This document shows, one piece after another, positions 17,053 to 24,549 of a stretch of 32,748 bases of DNA (the first letter of the stretch is position 1; each line of letters begins with the position of its first letter). The notes beneath the pieces were generated by a model, which was not told the origin of the DNA, searched no databases, and saw only the letters and a list, made by a program, of their open reading frames with translations. The stretch lies in assembly GCA_018267875.1 (NCBI GenBank), contig JAFDXP010000021.1, positions 1 to 32,748 of the forward strand, in the 5' to 3' direction. Both the position numbers and the translations under genes were made by a program. Source of the stretch: Bacteroidota bacterium. GTDB lineage: Bacteria; Bacteroidota; Bacteroidia; Chitinophagales; Chitinophagaceae.

Positions 17053-17766
17053 TTATTTATTCAATCTTCGAAACGTAGAACTAAGGTCATATTCAATAGT
17101 TATTTCCCCTTTGGGACCTTCCATTCTTTTGGTTTGAATGGGGTTTTGCATCAAGCTATCAACGGTTGATTTAACAATATCTATTGCGCCAGATAAAACT
17201 TGAACATCCGGAATTACCATGGCGGTTGCAATCAAATTTAATTTAGGATAATTAAAATATCCATTATCTCCGAGTGATCTTTCAATTTCAAACCCTACTT
17301 GTTTACTTGGTCTAACTGTCGCTGGAGCGCATAAAGCAAACAATGTATCCATTCCTAATGCTCTTGCTAATGCGGCTCCACACCAACCTAAAAAAATACT
17401 ACCAATGCCATACCCTGCTATTTCTCTGGAATTCCATAAACCACAAAATTCTCCTGTAACTTTCATTTTATGGCTTTCAACTATATCAATAATTTTTTTA
17501 TCCACCCGTCCCACGGCATCTTCAATTGGTAATGGCAATATGTCGTCAGCTATTTGAATTCGTCCTCCGGCTAAGACTTTTGGCGAATCTTCGACAGACT
17601 CAACTAAGATTACATAAGTGTTTGGGTGATCTACCCATATAGCTTTATTTGATGTAATCATCTTAATGTCAAAAATCTCTAAAACTCGTCTATGTCCTAT
17701 AATAAACCGCTCACATGCTTCAGGATCTTCTATCGCTTTAAATGTTCTGAATCTTACTGTTGTCAT
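17053..17766 (-). CDS. GNAT-fold acyltransferase-like protein (LuxI/FeeM-type autoinducer or N-acyl amino acid synthase-like)
   Basis: A cytosolic protein of 237 aa with no signal or membrane segment. The layout resembles acyl-homoserine-lactone/N-acyl-amino-acid synthases. It has an N-terminal strand-helix with paired arginines (GHRRVLEIFDI, residues 24-34), a central AGGRIQIADD strand (67-75) followed by LPLPIED, a GEFCGLWNSREIAGYG segment (105-120), and a long helix GIGSIFLGWCGAALARALGMDTLFALCAP (120-148) typical of the acyl/cofactor-binding core. The last ~50 residues are not recognised. The assignment rests on fold-like pattern only: no acyl donor or amine acceptor can be named, and a plain GNAT is possible. 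It lies 86 bp downstream of the Rv1355c-like gene and abuts the kinase gene, which links it to signalling. Confidence 0.6.
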   Translation of the reverse strand: MTTVRFRTFKAIEDPEACERFIIGHRRVLEIFDIKMITSNKAIWVDHPNTYVILVESVEDSPKVLAGGRIQIADDILPLPIEDAVGRVDKKIIDIVESHKMKVTGEFCGLWNSREIAGYGIGSIFLGWCGAALARALGMDTLFALCAPATVRPSKQVGFEIERSLGDNGYFNYPKLNLIATAMVIPDVQVLSGAIDIVKSTVDSLMQNPIQTKRMEGPKGEITIEYDLSSTFRRLNK

Positions 17767-17852
17767 TTCCAGCGGAATATTAACCCTATTCAGTTATATT
17801 TATCTTTTTTAATCCTTGTCGAATTCATTTTCTAAATCCCCCCCGTCTTCCC

Positions 17853-20153
17853 TTATGAATAATAAACTTCTTCAATGGGTAAGCGATATGATTTTACATC
17901 TGGTTCATTGGCATATCCTAAGCGGAACAAAAAAACGGGTAGTTCTGTTTCCCTTACTATTCCGGATGTTGTCACAAAATCATCATACAGTTTCAAGAAA
18001 CGGGTTTCAATATCAGGTTTTATTTGAGAATTTTCAGCTTGCAGAATGCGTACAAAATGCAGAATTGGTGCCAACATGGGTTGAAATGCAATGCCATGTT
18101 TGGTTGCCAACAGCCAAATACGTTCTAATGCCCGACCGGCATTCAATAGTTTTTCTGCATCGAAGGCAGGAATAGTCAGAATGCCTACTGCCGAAGATGT
18201 TTTGACAGAACGACGAGATAATCGCTCTAAACCTGTGCCGGCATCCCATTGATGTAAATATTCTACTACTTGCGGATCGCGTGCTAATCGCAAACCAATA
18301 TGTTCGGCAATAGATAGCTCAAAAGTGCTTAAATCTAAACCATCTCTTGATTTGACGGCTTGCTCTTCGTCCCAACGAAGTTCTTTTTGAAATAGCTCAA
18401 AATGCCCCTCAGTTATAAATATCCGCAATCGTTCGGAAGTGCCTATGATATCGGACATTTTCTCTAACTGATCAGGCTGAGAAAGATAAATGAAACGCGC
18501 ACCCAATCCGTCAATTAAGGTTTGCATTTCGTCAAATACAGCCTGCGGAATTGGTTGTCTGTTACCATCAGCTCGATTGGTATGGCGAGGCAATATAAAA
18601 TTTACTAACTCCGACACGGGTGTTTTTCCCGTATTTTTAGAAAATTTCAGTTGTGCAAATGGGTTTTTCCATCCACCATTCGGGAAAGGAACTACTTCTG
18701 TTTGAAATCCTAATTCTTCTGCTTTTAAAGCAGCATTTTCAATGGCAGCACCTAAGGCTACATAAGAGGCCATGCTTTTAAAATCACCGAAGGAAATAGA
18801 ACGATGTAGATCATGCAAAAGCCACAAACTGTGACTATCAAAATGCCATTTCCAAGGTTGGTTGTTGCCGGCTGAGGGTGCTAATAAGGCTGCTTCTACA
18901 ATTTGTTTAGCTGTATCTTGAGAAATGAAATTGCTTTCGGCTTTTATTAAGGGAGCAACCAATGCTAAAGTTGTTTCGCGGTTTAATGGTTCAATAGAAG
19001 CCGCTTCGTCCACAAAAGTTTTGGTTTCTTTCGGATCGCCAATCAGTTCTTCAATGTCCACAAAATATCGTCCCGATTGGTGAAATTGGTCGAGTAAAAT
19101 TCTGCGACAAATATCGGCTGTAATGCCACCACCTAAGGCCACCGCACTGGCTAATTGTGGCCATGTAACGATAGATTCTCCGACTTCTAATGCAGATGCT
19201 TTCATGCGCGGCGACAAGGTTTCTACACCTGCAATAGGAAGCATATAAGGCACTTTCTCTTCGCTTGTTTGTAAGTTTTTCAGTACCTCAAAATTTATTT
19301 CAAGATGATCTAACCAACCGTGAATAATAGACCGATTCGGCTCCAAGTCAAACCTCTCTACATCAATGGTGGCCTTGTCGCTTGCTTCCATCAGTACGGG
19401 AATTTGCCGTTTTTTAGCTTCAATTCTGGAAAGGATTTTTATGTCAATGCTATCACATTCGTCTATTAATACATCCAGCTTTCCATCTTGTTCCAAAAAC
19501 TGCCCAATGTTTTTTTCTGTAATTCCTTCATGAAAACAAATCACTTTCAAAAAAGGGTCAATCTCTGCAATTTCTCTTGCTACCAACACGGTTTTCAACA
19601 ATCCCATGTTGTGGATGCCGCTTCTCAGTCTATTGAGGTTGGTAAGTTCTAAGTCATCAAAATCAGCTATTCGTATTTCGCCAAAACTGCGTTCCATAGC
19701 CAAGGTTACTGACACAGATTGTCCCACCGAAAGCCCGATTACGCCTACTTTTTTCTTGGACAATTGTAGGCTTTCTGCTTCAGTGATTTTGTATTTATTT
19801 CTGTTGGATCGTAAATTGATAAATTCGGTTTCATCTAAAATATGTACCACCTTATTTGACCAAGGATAATAAACCCAAACGCCGTATTCCTCTATGGGTG
19901 TGCCTTTCAGGTGGTTGATGACCAACGATTCCGTTTCGGCAGAAGAAAGTGTTTTTTTAGGGTGTGCCGTTTTGACTAATTGTTTTAGTTGAGCCAAGAT
20001 TGTATCATGCACTACCACACTTGAGTTTTCGGTAAGTAAGGTTTCGAGTTTTTTTCGATCATCTTCTTTATTTAATCTAAAAAAAACTGGCGTGTGAACA
20101 TGGTTGTTTGTTGCGCCCATTTGTAGGCGTTCGTTAATAATGCGGCTTAGCAT
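17853..20153 (-). CDS. Rv1355c family protein: E1/ThiF-like adenylyltransferase fused to nitroreductase-like domain
   Basis: A cytosolic protein of 766 aa. Residues about 110-385 are a ThiF/MoeB/E1 Rossmann domain: nucleotide loop VGVIGLSVGQSV (136-147), ATP-binding D165/D167, N172 and R175 in ADFDDLELTNLNR, and D231 in LIDECDS. No zinc CxxC pair is present, and cysteines are few (C206, C233, C349). Residues about 410-740 are a nitroreductase-like FMN domain with LLAPSAGNNQPWKW (424-437) and PRHTNRADGNRQPI (522-535), similar to mycobacterial Acg/Rv3131-type proteins. This architecture matches the Rv1355c family (annotated moeY in M. tuberculosis), whose reaction is unknown. A link to molybdopterin is not supported here: no mo genes are nearby. 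It is first in the operon. Inference: it activates a carboxylate as an adenylate and performs a flavin-dependent redox step on a small molecule. Confidence 0.85.
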   Translation of the reverse strand: MLSRIINERLQMGATNNHVHTPVFFRLNKEDDRKKLETLLTENSSVVVHDTILAQLKQLVKTAHPKKTLSSAETESLVINHLKGTPIEEYGVWVYYPWSNKVVHILDETEFINLRSNRNKYKITEAESLQLSKKKVGVIGLSVGQSVSVTLAMERSFGEIRIADFDDLELTNLNRLRSGIHNMGLLKTVLVAREIAEIDPFLKVICFHEGITEKNIGQFLEQDGKLDVLIDECDSIDIKILSRIEAKKRQIPVLMEASDKATIDVERFDLEPNRSIIHGWLDHLEINFEVLKNLQTSEEKVPYMLPIAGVETLSPRMKASALEVGESIVTWPQLASAVALGGGITADICRRILLDQFHQSGRYFVDIEELIGDPKETKTFVDEAASIEPLNRETTLALVAPLIKAESNFISQDTAKQIVEAALLAPSAGNNQPWKWHFDSHSLWLLHDLHRSISFGDFKSMASYVALGAAIENAALKAEELGFQTEVVPFPNGGWKNPFAQLKFSKNTGKTPVSELVNFILPRHTNRADGNRQPIPQAVFDEMQTLIDGLGARFIYLSQPDQLEKMSDIIGTSERLRIFITEGHFELFQKELRWDEEQAVKSRDGLDLSTFELSIAEHIGLRLARDPQVVEYLHQWDAGTGLERLSRRSVKTSSAVGILTIPAFDAEKLLNAGRALERIWLLATKHGIAFQPMLAPILHFVRILQAENSQIKPDIETRFLKLYDDFVTTSGIVRETELPVFLFRLGYANEPDVKSYRLPIEEVYYS

Positions 20154-20384
20154 ATTAGTTGAAATATTAGAGTGTTCGTTTTAGTCTCCTTAAAATTTTT
20201 CATTCGAAAACATCTGGTTATGCGTTATGGTCAGATATCTCGTCAAAATGGGGTTAAAAGCAATTTGCTTTTTTGATTTTTTTTTCTATAAATCCTATAT
20301 CATTCCTTGAAAATTCGTTTGCTAATAATTTTTCCTAACTTGCAACGAAGTACGTTTCAAATCTACTGTTAATTGTTTCAGAAA
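20154..20384. promoter_or_regulatory. Divergent intergenic region between the Rv1355c-like operon and a receiver gene
   Basis: These 231 bp must hold promoters for both directions. For the rightward gene TAACTTG (20336-20342) is the best -7 candidate, with TTTG at 20318-20321 at a short spacing. For the leftward operon no clean box was found. No operator-like palindrome stands out. Confidence 0.35.
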
Positions 20385-20849
20385 ATGACAAATGAAAAAA
20401 TAAATATACTCTATGTGGATGATGAGGTGAATAACCTGGTGGCCTTCAAGGCAACGTTTCGTCTAAAGTATCATGTTTTCACGGCAATTAGCGGAGAAGA
20501 AGCCATTAAATTAATGGGATCAAATGATGTGCATATCATCATCACCGATCAGAGGATGCCGGGCATGACAGGGGTAGAATTTTTGGAACAAATTTTAGAA
20601 AAGTATCCGGATCCGATGCGCATTTTGCTGACCGGGTTTGCAGACTTAAATGCCGTAATTGAAGCGGTCAATAAGGGAAAGATTTTCCATTATCTGAGCA
20701 AGCCATGGAACGAGGAAGAGTTAGATGCAACCATTCAAAGGGCTTTTGCAGTGTATCTGAAACGTAAAGAAGAAAAAGAAACAACCAATAAGCTTGCTGT
20801 TTCAAATGATCAACTTGAATTTTTACTTCGACAAAAATTATTGTCTTAA
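20385..20849 (+). CDS. Stand-alone response regulator (receiver plus short C-terminal helix)
   Basis: A 154-aa receiver-domain protein from the ATG at 20385 (an upstream TTG at 20373 is less likely). It has D12/D13 (YVDDE), phosphoacceptor D55 (IITDQRMPG) and K106 (LSKPW). After the domain only a charged helical tail of about 30 residues remains (RKEEKETTNKLAVSNDQLEF), like the linker of a longer regulator whose output is missing. The receiver is clearly related to that of the hybrid kinase encoded at 13802-14893: both share NLV.(F/L)KATFR..Y, DQRMPG.TGV.F and LLTG. It is transcribed divergently from the Rv1355c-like operon and probably belongs to the same system. Confidence 0.88.
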   Translation: MTNEKINILYVDDEVNNLVAFKATFRLKYHVFTAISGEEAIKLMGSNDVHIIITDQRMPGMTGVEFLEQILEKYPDPMRILLTGFADLNAVIEAVNKGKIFHYLSKPWNEEELDATIQRAFAVYLKRKEEKETTNKLAVSNDQLEFLLRQKLLS

Positions 20850-20942
20850 TAAAAACTCTCAGCTTACGTTTGTAAAGAATGTAAAATTATTATTTTGATT
20901 TTTATGTATGCGTTAATATTGGCATATCATCAATCTTTAACG

Positions 20943-21212
20943 TTATTCTTTCCATTTCCACCATTTTAGTTTTTCAGGTTCTTGTTTGTTGATGGGTGTT
21001 TCAGCAAAATATACTGCACATCTAAACACATACAGCAAACACCTATCTTGCACACATCCTGCCCATAAATTTGAAAGGTTGTAAAGCTCCTGAGGAACCT
21101 TGCCTTTCAAGTCGTCAATTTGCATAATACCTATGTTGTATAAATCTGTTGCAATTGACTTTCCCACACCCGGAATGGATGTCAATTCTTTCATTATAGA
21201 TGAAGGAACCAT
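20943..21212 (-). CDS. Cdd1 ('pathogenicity locus') family helix-hairpin-helix protein
   Basis: A small protein of 89 aa. Residues 9-32 form a helix-hairpin-helix (LTSIPGVGKSIATDLYNIGI) with the IPGVG hairpin used for non-specific DNA contact. The family-typical cysteine stretch C53-x4-C58-x6-C65 in AGCVQDRCLLYVFRCAVYFAE follows. The Cdd1 family is widespread and its function unknown; DNA binding is inferred from the hairpin motif. The start codon overlaps the stop of the VOC gene by one base (TAATG), so the two are translationally coupled. The aromatic tail WWKWKE is typical of the family. Confidence 0.88.
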   Translation of the reverse strand: MVPSSIMKELTSIPGVGKSIATDLYNIGIMQIDDLKGKVPQELYNLSNLWAGCVQDRCLLYVFRCAVYFAETPINKQEPEKLKWWKWKE

Positions 21213-21634
21213 TATAACTTTACGTTGTCATTTTCATCCAACTCCCAAAAAGGATTGTAAACGACTTCAAAAAGATGCCCATCTAAATCTTTGAAGTAGC
21301 CACTATATCCACCCCAATAAACTTTCTGAGCCGGTTTTACGATGGTAGCACCTAATTGAGCAACTGTTTTTAAAATTTCATCCACTTCACTTTCCGATTT
21401 TGTGTTGTGAGAAATAGTAAGCCCTGAAAAGGGTGTTGGTTGATAGTCTAAGGTCGTGTCGGCAGCCAATTCTTGTTGCGGGTGTAAGGCTAAAATAATT
21501 CCACCTAAGTCAAACAGTGCTAAGCCATCCAAACTTTTGTCTGATTTTTTCCAACCCAATCCATTTTCATAAAAATCTAAAGATTTTTGAAAGTCATTTG
21601 TTCCAAGTGTTATTAAATTAATTTTTTGGCGCAT
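21212..21634 (-). CDS. VOC (glyoxalase/bleomycin resistance/dioxygenase) superfamily protein
   Basis: A cytosolic protein of 140 aa with two beta-alpha-beta-beta-beta modules. The first begins INLITLGTNDFQKSLDFYENGLGWK, the standard VOC opening. The second contains YWGGYSGYFKDLDGHLFEVVYNP, where the E of HLFEVV is the usual metal ligand. An opening-module histidine is replaced by T in LITLG, so metal use may differ from glyoxalase I. Substrate unknown; enzymes of this kind detoxify small electrophiles or bind antibiotics. It is first of a two-gene unit with the Cdd1-type gene. Confidence 0.88.
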   Translation of the reverse strand: MRQKINLITLGTNDFQKSLDFYENGLGWKKSDKSLDGLALFDLGGIILALHPQQELAADTTLDYQPTPFSGLTISHNTKSESEVDEILKTVAQLGATIVKPAQKVYWGGYSGYFKDLDGHLFEVVYNPFWELDENDNVKL

Positions 21635-21718
21635 GTTCTATTGTACAGATAAGTTCGTTTCCCTAAAAAATAAGGCATGATTTTAGGAGGTAAAAAAAGC
21701 TGTTCGTTATTTTCAAAG

Positions 21719-21743
21719 GTACTAAAATCTCAGGTTTTAGTAC
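21719..21743. repeat. Perfect 9-bp inverted repeat between the VOC gene and fbp
   Basis: GTACTAAAA (21719-21727) and TTTTAGTAC (21735-21743) are separated by 7 bases. Neither side has a T tract, so this is not a normal terminator. It lies about 85 bp upstream of the VOC gene start and could be an operator or an RNA hairpin in the fbp 3' region. Confidence 0.4.
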
Positions 21744-21779
21744 TTGTACCTTCACCCTTCTTTTTATCTCTTATCATTT

Positions 21780-21819
21780 AAAAAAAATAAAAGCTACAAA
21801 CTTTTCGAGTGCAGCTTTT
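21780..21819 (-). terminator. Rho-independent terminator of fbp
   Basis: On the minus strand AAAAGCTGCA pairs with TGTAGCTTTT (one G-U) and an almost unbroken T run follows. It starts 28 bp after the fbp stop. Confidence 0.82.
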
Positions 21820-21846
21820 ACATTGAAAATATCACAATTGGATGAA

Positions 21847-22872
21847 TTAACCAACTGTAGCCGGAGAATCGGCATAGCTTAATGCTTTTTCAACAAGGTT
21901 TTTAGAGCCAATGTAAATAGGGCAACGTTGATGCAGTTCGGTTGGAATGATATCAAGAATGCGCATAGACCCGTTGCTGGCCACACCACCGGCTGCCTCA
22001 ATTAAGAAAGCCATAGGATTGCATTCATATTGCAAACGCAATTTTCCATTTGCATTTGAATTATCGGACGGATACAAGAAGATGCCGCCTTTTATCAGCG
22101 TTCTGTGCATATCGGCCACCATAGAGCCAATGTAGCGATGTGAGAATGGTCGTCCCTGTTCTTTATTATTTTCCATGCAATATTCTAAAAAAGCTTTTGT
22201 GGCTTCTGAATATTTGCAGGTGTTTCCTTGATTAATAGAATAAATTTTACCTATTTCAGGGCATTTCATGTTGGGATGCGATAGGCAAAACTCACCGATA
22301 GACGGCTCTAAAGTAAAGCCATTGACACCCAGTTTAGTTGCATAAACCATCATAGTGCTGGATCCATAAATCACATATCCTGCAGCCATGAGTTTATTGC
22401 CTGGTTGCAAAAAATCCTCAGTAGTACAAGGCTGACCTAAAGGGCTAACTCTTCGATAGATGGAAAAAATAGTGCCAATTGGTGCATTCACATCAATATT
22501 AGATGAGCCATCGAGCGGATCAAACAAGACCACATACTTGGAGTTGACTGAAAATTCTTCTCCAAAGCACACATATTCATCATTTTCCTCTGAAGCAATG
22601 CCTGCACAATCGGCACTTCCGCGCAAAACACTGATCAGCATTTCATTGGCATAAACATCCAATTTCATTTGCTCTTCTCCTTGTACATTGGTTGCTCCGT
22701 GTTTACCCAAAATATCTGCTAAGCCGGCTTTCAACACTTGTTTGTTGATAATTTTGCAGGCTAACCCTATATCTCGTAGCAAGGCAGATAATTCGCCTGT
22801 TGCTTGAGGAAATTGGCGCGTTTCTTGAATGGTAAACTCGTCAAGCGTAATGAGTTTTCGATGTGAATTCAT
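21847..22872 (-). CDS. fbp: Class I fructose-1,6-bisphosphatase
   Basis: This gluconeogenic enzyme hydrolyses fructose-1,6-bisphosphate to fructose-6-phosphate using Mg2+. The 341-aa length is normal for class I. Metal-binding residues are E95/E96 (SEEND), D118 and D121 in [11 protein letters not shown], the hallmark of the family. Further matches are [10 protein letters not shown] and the substrate-binding stretch with [23 protein letters not shown], then [12 protein letters not shown]. The ATG at 22872 gives the usual short N-terminal extension. It is transcribed alone: a promoter box at 22901-22908 and a terminator at 21780-21819 frame it. It is divergent from corA. Confidence 0.97.
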   Translation of the reverse strand: MNSHRKLITLDEFTIQETRQFPQATGELSALLRDIGLACKIINKQVLKAGLADILGKHGATNVQGEEQMKLDVYANEMLISVLRGSADCAGIASEENDEYVCFGEEFSVNSKYVVLFDPLDGSSNIDVNAPIGTIFSIYRRVSPLGQPCTTEDFLQPGNKLMAAGYVIYGSSTMMVYATKLGVNGFTLEPSIGEFCLSHPNMKCPEIGKIYSINQGNTCKYSEATKAFLEYCMENNKEQGRPFSHRYIGSMVADMHRTLIKGGIFLYPSDNSNANGKLRLQYECNPMAFLIEAAGGVASNGSMRILDIIPTELHQRCPIYIGSKNLVEKALSYADSPATVG

Positions 22873-22900
22873 CTTTGCTAAAATATTTTTCGATAATTGG

Positions 22901-22908
22901 CAAAATTA
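22901..22908 (-). promoter_or_regulatory. Bacteroidota-type -7 element for fbp
   Basis: The minus strand reads TAATTTTG, an exact TAnnTTTG match ending 28 nt before the fbp ATG. No -33 TTTG at the usual spacing was found. Confidence 0.5.
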
Positions 22909-23025
22909 ATATTCTTTTTTTTAGGAAGAACGGAACAATAAGTTGATAGGAAGAAACAAACTGCAAAAAGGGGTTTTATAGAAAGAAATAACACAAAATA
23001 GGTTTCATTCTCAAATGAATGCGCC

Positions 23026-23033
23026 TAAATTTG
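23026..23033 (+). promoter_or_regulatory. Bacteroidota-type -7 element for corA
   Basis: TAAATTTG is an exact TAnnTTTG match ending 19 nt before the corA ATG. A TTTC at 23003-23006 lies at about the right distance for a weak -33 element. Confidence 0.6.
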
Positions 23034-23052
23034 CACTGCTTCAAAAACGGCG

Positions 23053-23994
23053 ATGGTACAATACTACAAAAACATTAACCGGCAAACGCTGGAAATTGAT
23101 AAGCCCGAAGGAGCAAACTGGATAAACGTTACCCCTCCTTTTCAGGAGAACGAAATTGAAAACCTTTCTCAGCATCTCAATATTCCGCGCGACTTCCTTA
23201 CAGATACCTTAGATATTGAAGAGCGTGCTCGCTATGAAATAGATGAAGGGGTAAAGCTGATTGTGCTAAAAACACCTATTGAAAACAATTCGGTAAACGA
23301 AAGCGATGCCTATTATGTAACTATTCCAATTTCTATCATCATCACGGAAAGGCATCAAGTGGTTACGGTCAATTCGTTTGAAAATGTAGCGATTCATCGC
23401 TTCCTGAATAGCTTTGCTAAACAGCATCCCGAGCGACCCAACATGATGGTGTTGAAGATTTTTGAGCGCGTGGTTTTTGACTTCATGCAAGTGCTGAAAG
23501 AAATCAACAACCGAAGAAATATTCTGGAGCAAAAACTGTATGACTCTAATAGAAATGAAGAGTTGCTCTATCTCATGCGTATTCAAAAAAGCCTTGTTTA
23601 TTTTGTTACAGCACTTCGCTCAAACGAATTGTTGTTGATGAAAATGGAGCGAACAAACTTTTTGAATTGTGATGAGGATGAGCGCGAATTTTTGTCGGAT
23701 ATGATAGTTGAATATTCCCAAGCCTTGGAAATGGCTGAGAAATATTCTACGATCCTTGTCAGTACGTTAGATGCCTTTGCCAGCATCATCAATAACAATA
23801 TGAACTTGGTGATGAAACGCCTGACCAGCATCACGATCCTCATTTCACTGCCAACACTAATTGCCAGCTTTTTTGGCATGAATGTTCAAGTACCTTTTGA
23901 GCAACGTCCTGAAGGGTTTTATTTGGCTATCATCTTATCTATCGTAACGGCTGTCATCATGGTCGTTTACTTCAATAAAAAACGTTGGTTTTAA
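23053..23994 (+). CDS. corA: CorA family magnesium/divalent cation transporter
   Basis: An inner-membrane pentameric channel for Mg2+ (also Co2+/Ni2+). The 313-aa product has a long acidic cytosolic domain and helical stalk (1-255). Two C-terminal membrane helices follow, separated by the selectivity signature G275-M276-N277 in ASFFGMNVQVPF. It ends in the basic KKRWF tail typical of the family. The helical region contains the RNEELLYLMRIQKSLVYFVTALRSN stretch expected for the willow helices. It is divergent from fbp and followed after 4 bp by a NUDIX gene, so the two are likely cotranscribed. CorA itself is gated by cytosolic Mg2+ and no Mg2+ riboswitch is apparent. Confidence 0.95.
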   Translation: MVQYYKNINRQTLEIDKPEGANWINVTPPFQENEIENLSQHLNIPRDFLTDTLDIEERARYEIDEGVKLIVLKTPIENNSVNESDAYYVTIPISIIITERHQVVTVNSFENVAIHRFLNSFAKQHPERPNMMVLKIFERVVFDFMQVLKEINNRRNILEQKLYDSNRNEELLYLMRIQKSLVYFVTALRSNELLLMKMERTNFLNCDEDEREFLSDMIVEYSQALEMAEKYSTILVSTLDAFASIINNNMNLVMKRLTSITILISLPTLIASFFGMNVQVPFEQRPEGFYLAIILSIVTAVIMVVYFNKKRWF

Positions 23995-23998
23995 ACCC

Positions 23999-24427
23999 AT
24001 GCCCGACCGATTCAACATAAGAGTTTATGGCATCTTGATAGACAATGAAAGACTGCTGGTAAATGAGGAAAAAATCGGCACTCGATTAGTTACAAAATTC
24101 CCCGGTGGTGGATTAGAGTTAGGGGAAGGTATAGCTGATGGATTGAAGCGTGAATGGAAAGAAGAATTGGGCCTGAGTATTGAAATTGTTGACCACTTTT
24201 ACACGACCGATTTCTTTCAACAGTCTGCATTCGACAACTCACAAGTAATTAGTATCTACTATCGTATTCACTTAGCTCAATTGCCCGAATCGTTCACCAA
24301 CTATGAGTCTAACGAACATACTTTTTGGCTACCGATTTCAACCGTGAGTTCAGAGACCTTTCATCTTCCTATTGATAAAGTAGTAGGGCAAATGCTTTAC
24401 AAACGATATGCTGACCGATCATTATAA
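23999..24427 (+). CDS. NUDIX hydrolase
   Basis: A cytosolic protein of 142 aa with a perfect Nudix box (Gx5Ex7REUxEExGU) running from G37 through E43 and R51-E52 to E55-E56 and G58. Such enzymes cleave nucleoside diphosphates linked to another moiety, using Mg2+. The specific substrate cannot be told. Residues about 5-36 form the opening strands (NIRVYGILIDNERLLVNEE); the C-terminal half has the usual mixed strands and helix. It starts 4 bp after the corA stop, so it is very probably in one operon with it, and dependence on Mg2+ gives a loose functional link (inference). Confidence 0.93.
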   Translation: MPDRFNIRVYGILIDNERLLVNEEKIGTRLVTKFPGGGLELGEGIADGLKREWKEELGLSIEIVDHFYTTDFFQQSAFDNSQVISIYYRIHLAQLPESFTNYESNEHTFWLPISTVSSETFHLPIDKVVGQMLYKRYADRSL

Positions 24428-24470
24428 ATCTTAGTTAAGTACTTATCAATGCTACTTTTTTAAGTTACCG

Positions 24471-24478
24471 TTATTTTG
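24471..24478 (+). promoter_or_regulatory. Possible -7 element for the ABC exporter
   Basis: TTATTTTG differs from TAnnTTTG at one position. It lies inside a small CCGTT...AACGG inverted repeat, about 70 nt before the ATG at 24550. Confidence 0.25.
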
Positions 24479-24549
24479 AAACGGGAAAATGGTTTTCAAA
24501 CCAAACAACATCAGCAACTAAAAAGATTCATCCGATATAACACTTCTGA

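Noticed and set aside
17853-20153. Molybdopterin biosynthesis (moeY-like) role for the E1-nitroreductase fusion
   Set aside because: No molybdenum cofactor genes are nearby, and the zinc-binding cysteines of MoeB-type enzymes are missing.
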